Origin: Allosphingosinicella sp.
Lineage (GTDB): Bacteria > Pseudomonadota > Alphaproteobacteria > Sphingomonadales > Sphingomonadaceae
Assembly: GCA_030447665.1 (NCBI GenBank)
Contig: JAUJOJ010000006.1
Coordinates: 20,271 to 84,270 of the forward strand
Direction of reading: 5' to 3'
Length of the DNA: 64,000 bases
The position numbers were made by a program, and so were the translations under genes. Positions 63,301-64,000 of the stretch are shown here, piece by piece. Numbering within the stretch: the first letter of the stretch is position 1; each line of letters starts with the position of its first letter. The notes under the pieces were generated by a model. The model did no database searches, had not been told where the DNA came from, and saw only the letters and a list, made by a program, of their open reading frames with translations.

Positions 63301-63336
63301 GGGCGTCCGCTCAATGAGCGGGCGCCTTTTTTTTTC
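63301..63336 (+). terminator. Terminator after CGLPCC peptide, copy B
   Basis: GGGCGTCCGCTC paired with GAGCGGGCGCC is followed by nine T residues. It is stronger than the copy A version. Confidence 0.82.
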
Positions 63337-63408
63337 CGTTATGTTCGTCGATCCGCAATCGGGCGAAGTCTTGCTTGTCGGATTGCCGCCTGCTCGGGAG
63401 CCCGCCTG

Positions 63409-64000
63409 GTGACCCTCGTGAGAAGTGAATGGGGGATCGAAGGTCCGGCGCCTGCGCCCGAAGGTCGCCGTTCTCGTCATCGTCGACGTGCTCTCCTTTT
63501 CAACGGCGGTTGACGAAGCGACCGGCCGGGGAGCGCAGGTTCTGCCCTTTCCCTCAGGCGACCGCGCCGCGGCACAGGATGCAGCGAGCAAAGCCGGCGC
63601 GATCTTGGCTGCGCCTCGCAAGGCGGCGGCCAAGTCAGCCTTTTCGCCCCGAACGCTCTCCCATCTCGCCCAGGATGCGAGGCTCATGCTGCCGTCGCCC
63701 AATGGCTCCCACCTCTCGGTGGAGGCGGGCTCAGGACCGGTGCTTGCCGGCTGTTTCCGCAACCCTGGCGCGGTGGCGCGTGCCGCGCTGGCGCTTGCTG
63801 GAGGCGGAGACATCGGCGTCATTCCCGCCGGAGAAAGGTGGCCGACGGGTCACTGCGCCCGGCGGTGGAGGACAGTCTGGGCGCCGGCGCGGTGATCCAT
63901 GCGCTGGATCGTGCCATGGACGCGGAAGCGCGCGTCGCCCGCGGCGCCTATCTCGCCGCCGCACACGATTTGGACCGGATCATCCGCTCCTGCGTGTGTG
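63409..64000 (+). pseudogene. ComB-like phosphatase, copy B, frameshifted and cut by window edge
   Basis: From the GTG at 63409 the start is VTLVRSEWGIEG. After a frame change the conserved VAVLVIVDVLSFSTAVDEA and LMLPSPNGSHLSVEAGSGP follow. Near 63845 a missing G (CCGACGGG for CCGGACGGG) moves the frame again before SLRPAVEDSLGAGAVIHALD. Copy A loses a base a few positions earlier, so the second lesions are independent. The 3' end is outside the window. Confidence 0.7.

Larger units (their letters stand above)
61979..64000 (+). repeat. Segmental direct repeat, copy B (continues past window)
   Basis: Same gene order and orientation as copy A (15860-18035): leader with palindrome, poly-Asn peptide gene, terminator, non-coding block, CGLPCC peptide gene, terminator, comB-like gene. 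The copy runs to the window edge. It differs by a frameshift in the peptide gene, by lacking the 58-residue gene, and by its own comB lesion. Between the copies lie about 46 kb including the polysaccharide locus. Confidence 0.85.

Overview
The window is high-GC, densely coded DNA that reads like an alphaproteobacterium of the order Sphingomonadales. This is inferred from the protein sequences, the GcvT-free Entner/GlcNAc-type sugar genes next to an acyl-CoA dehydrogenase complex, the many small exported proteins and the dispersed GTCATGCCGGACTTGATCC-type hairpins. No rRNA, tRNA or CRISPR array was seen. At least ten genes carry frame changes, several of them in homopolymer runs, so part of the apparent gene decay may be uncorrected indel error in the assembly.

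Region by region: 0-1.6 kb holds the end of an E1-beta gene and an E2 acyltransferase of a 2-oxoacid dehydrogenase complex, closed by a MITE-like repeat. 1.8-6.1 kb is an amino-sugar recycling locus: MurQ (frame-disrupted), a BadF/BadG-type GlcNAc kinase, NagA and a SIS-type glucosamine-6-phosphate deaminase, with a palindromic operator candidate in the divergent promoter region. 6.2-7.7 kb is a FAD-dependent D-lactate dehydrogenase. 8.2-15.8 kb is a reduced prophage: CI-like S24 repressor, Cro/YdaS-like protein, small regulators, terminase small subunit and an over-long terminase large subunit with a second nuclease-like domain, but no portal, capsid or tail. Two VOC-fold genes, one behind a SoxR-box-like site, lie between the terminase genes.

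15.9-20.9 kb is a set of small exported or leader-bearing proteins. Its first 2.2 kb (double-glycine-leader poly-Asn peptide, CGLPCC-tailed secreted peptide, ComB-like gene) is repeated in the same orientation at 61.98-64.0 kb, so about 46 kb is bracketed by direct repeats. 21.1-26.3 kb is a decayed stretch (membrane protein, TetR regulator, hybrid histidine kinase, glycosyltransferase fragment). 26.3-30.6 kb has a cupin/JmjC-like protein, a GH1-like glycosidase, a CheY-like receiver and a metallophosphatase.

30.9-60.2 kb is a surface polysaccharide locus of the Wzx/Wzy type. It encodes an initiating polyprenyl-phosphate sugar transferase, seven or so glycosyltransferases, Wzx, two polymerase/ligase candidates (EpsG-like and O-antigen-ligase-like), GumB/Wza-like export lipoprotein, a Wzc-like co-polymerase fused to its tyrosine kinase, two FkbM methyltransferases, an asparagine-synthase-like amidotransferase and genes for a dTDP-3-acylamino-3,6-dideoxyhexose (FdtD/FdtB/FdtC type). 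Inside it sits a translationally coupled trio, CofD/YvcK-like transferase, HAD phosphatase and NTP-transferase, whose logic resembles the CofC/CofD steps of F420 synthesis. I consider this the best candidate for an undescribed pathway, probably making or attaching an unusual phosphorylated substituent.
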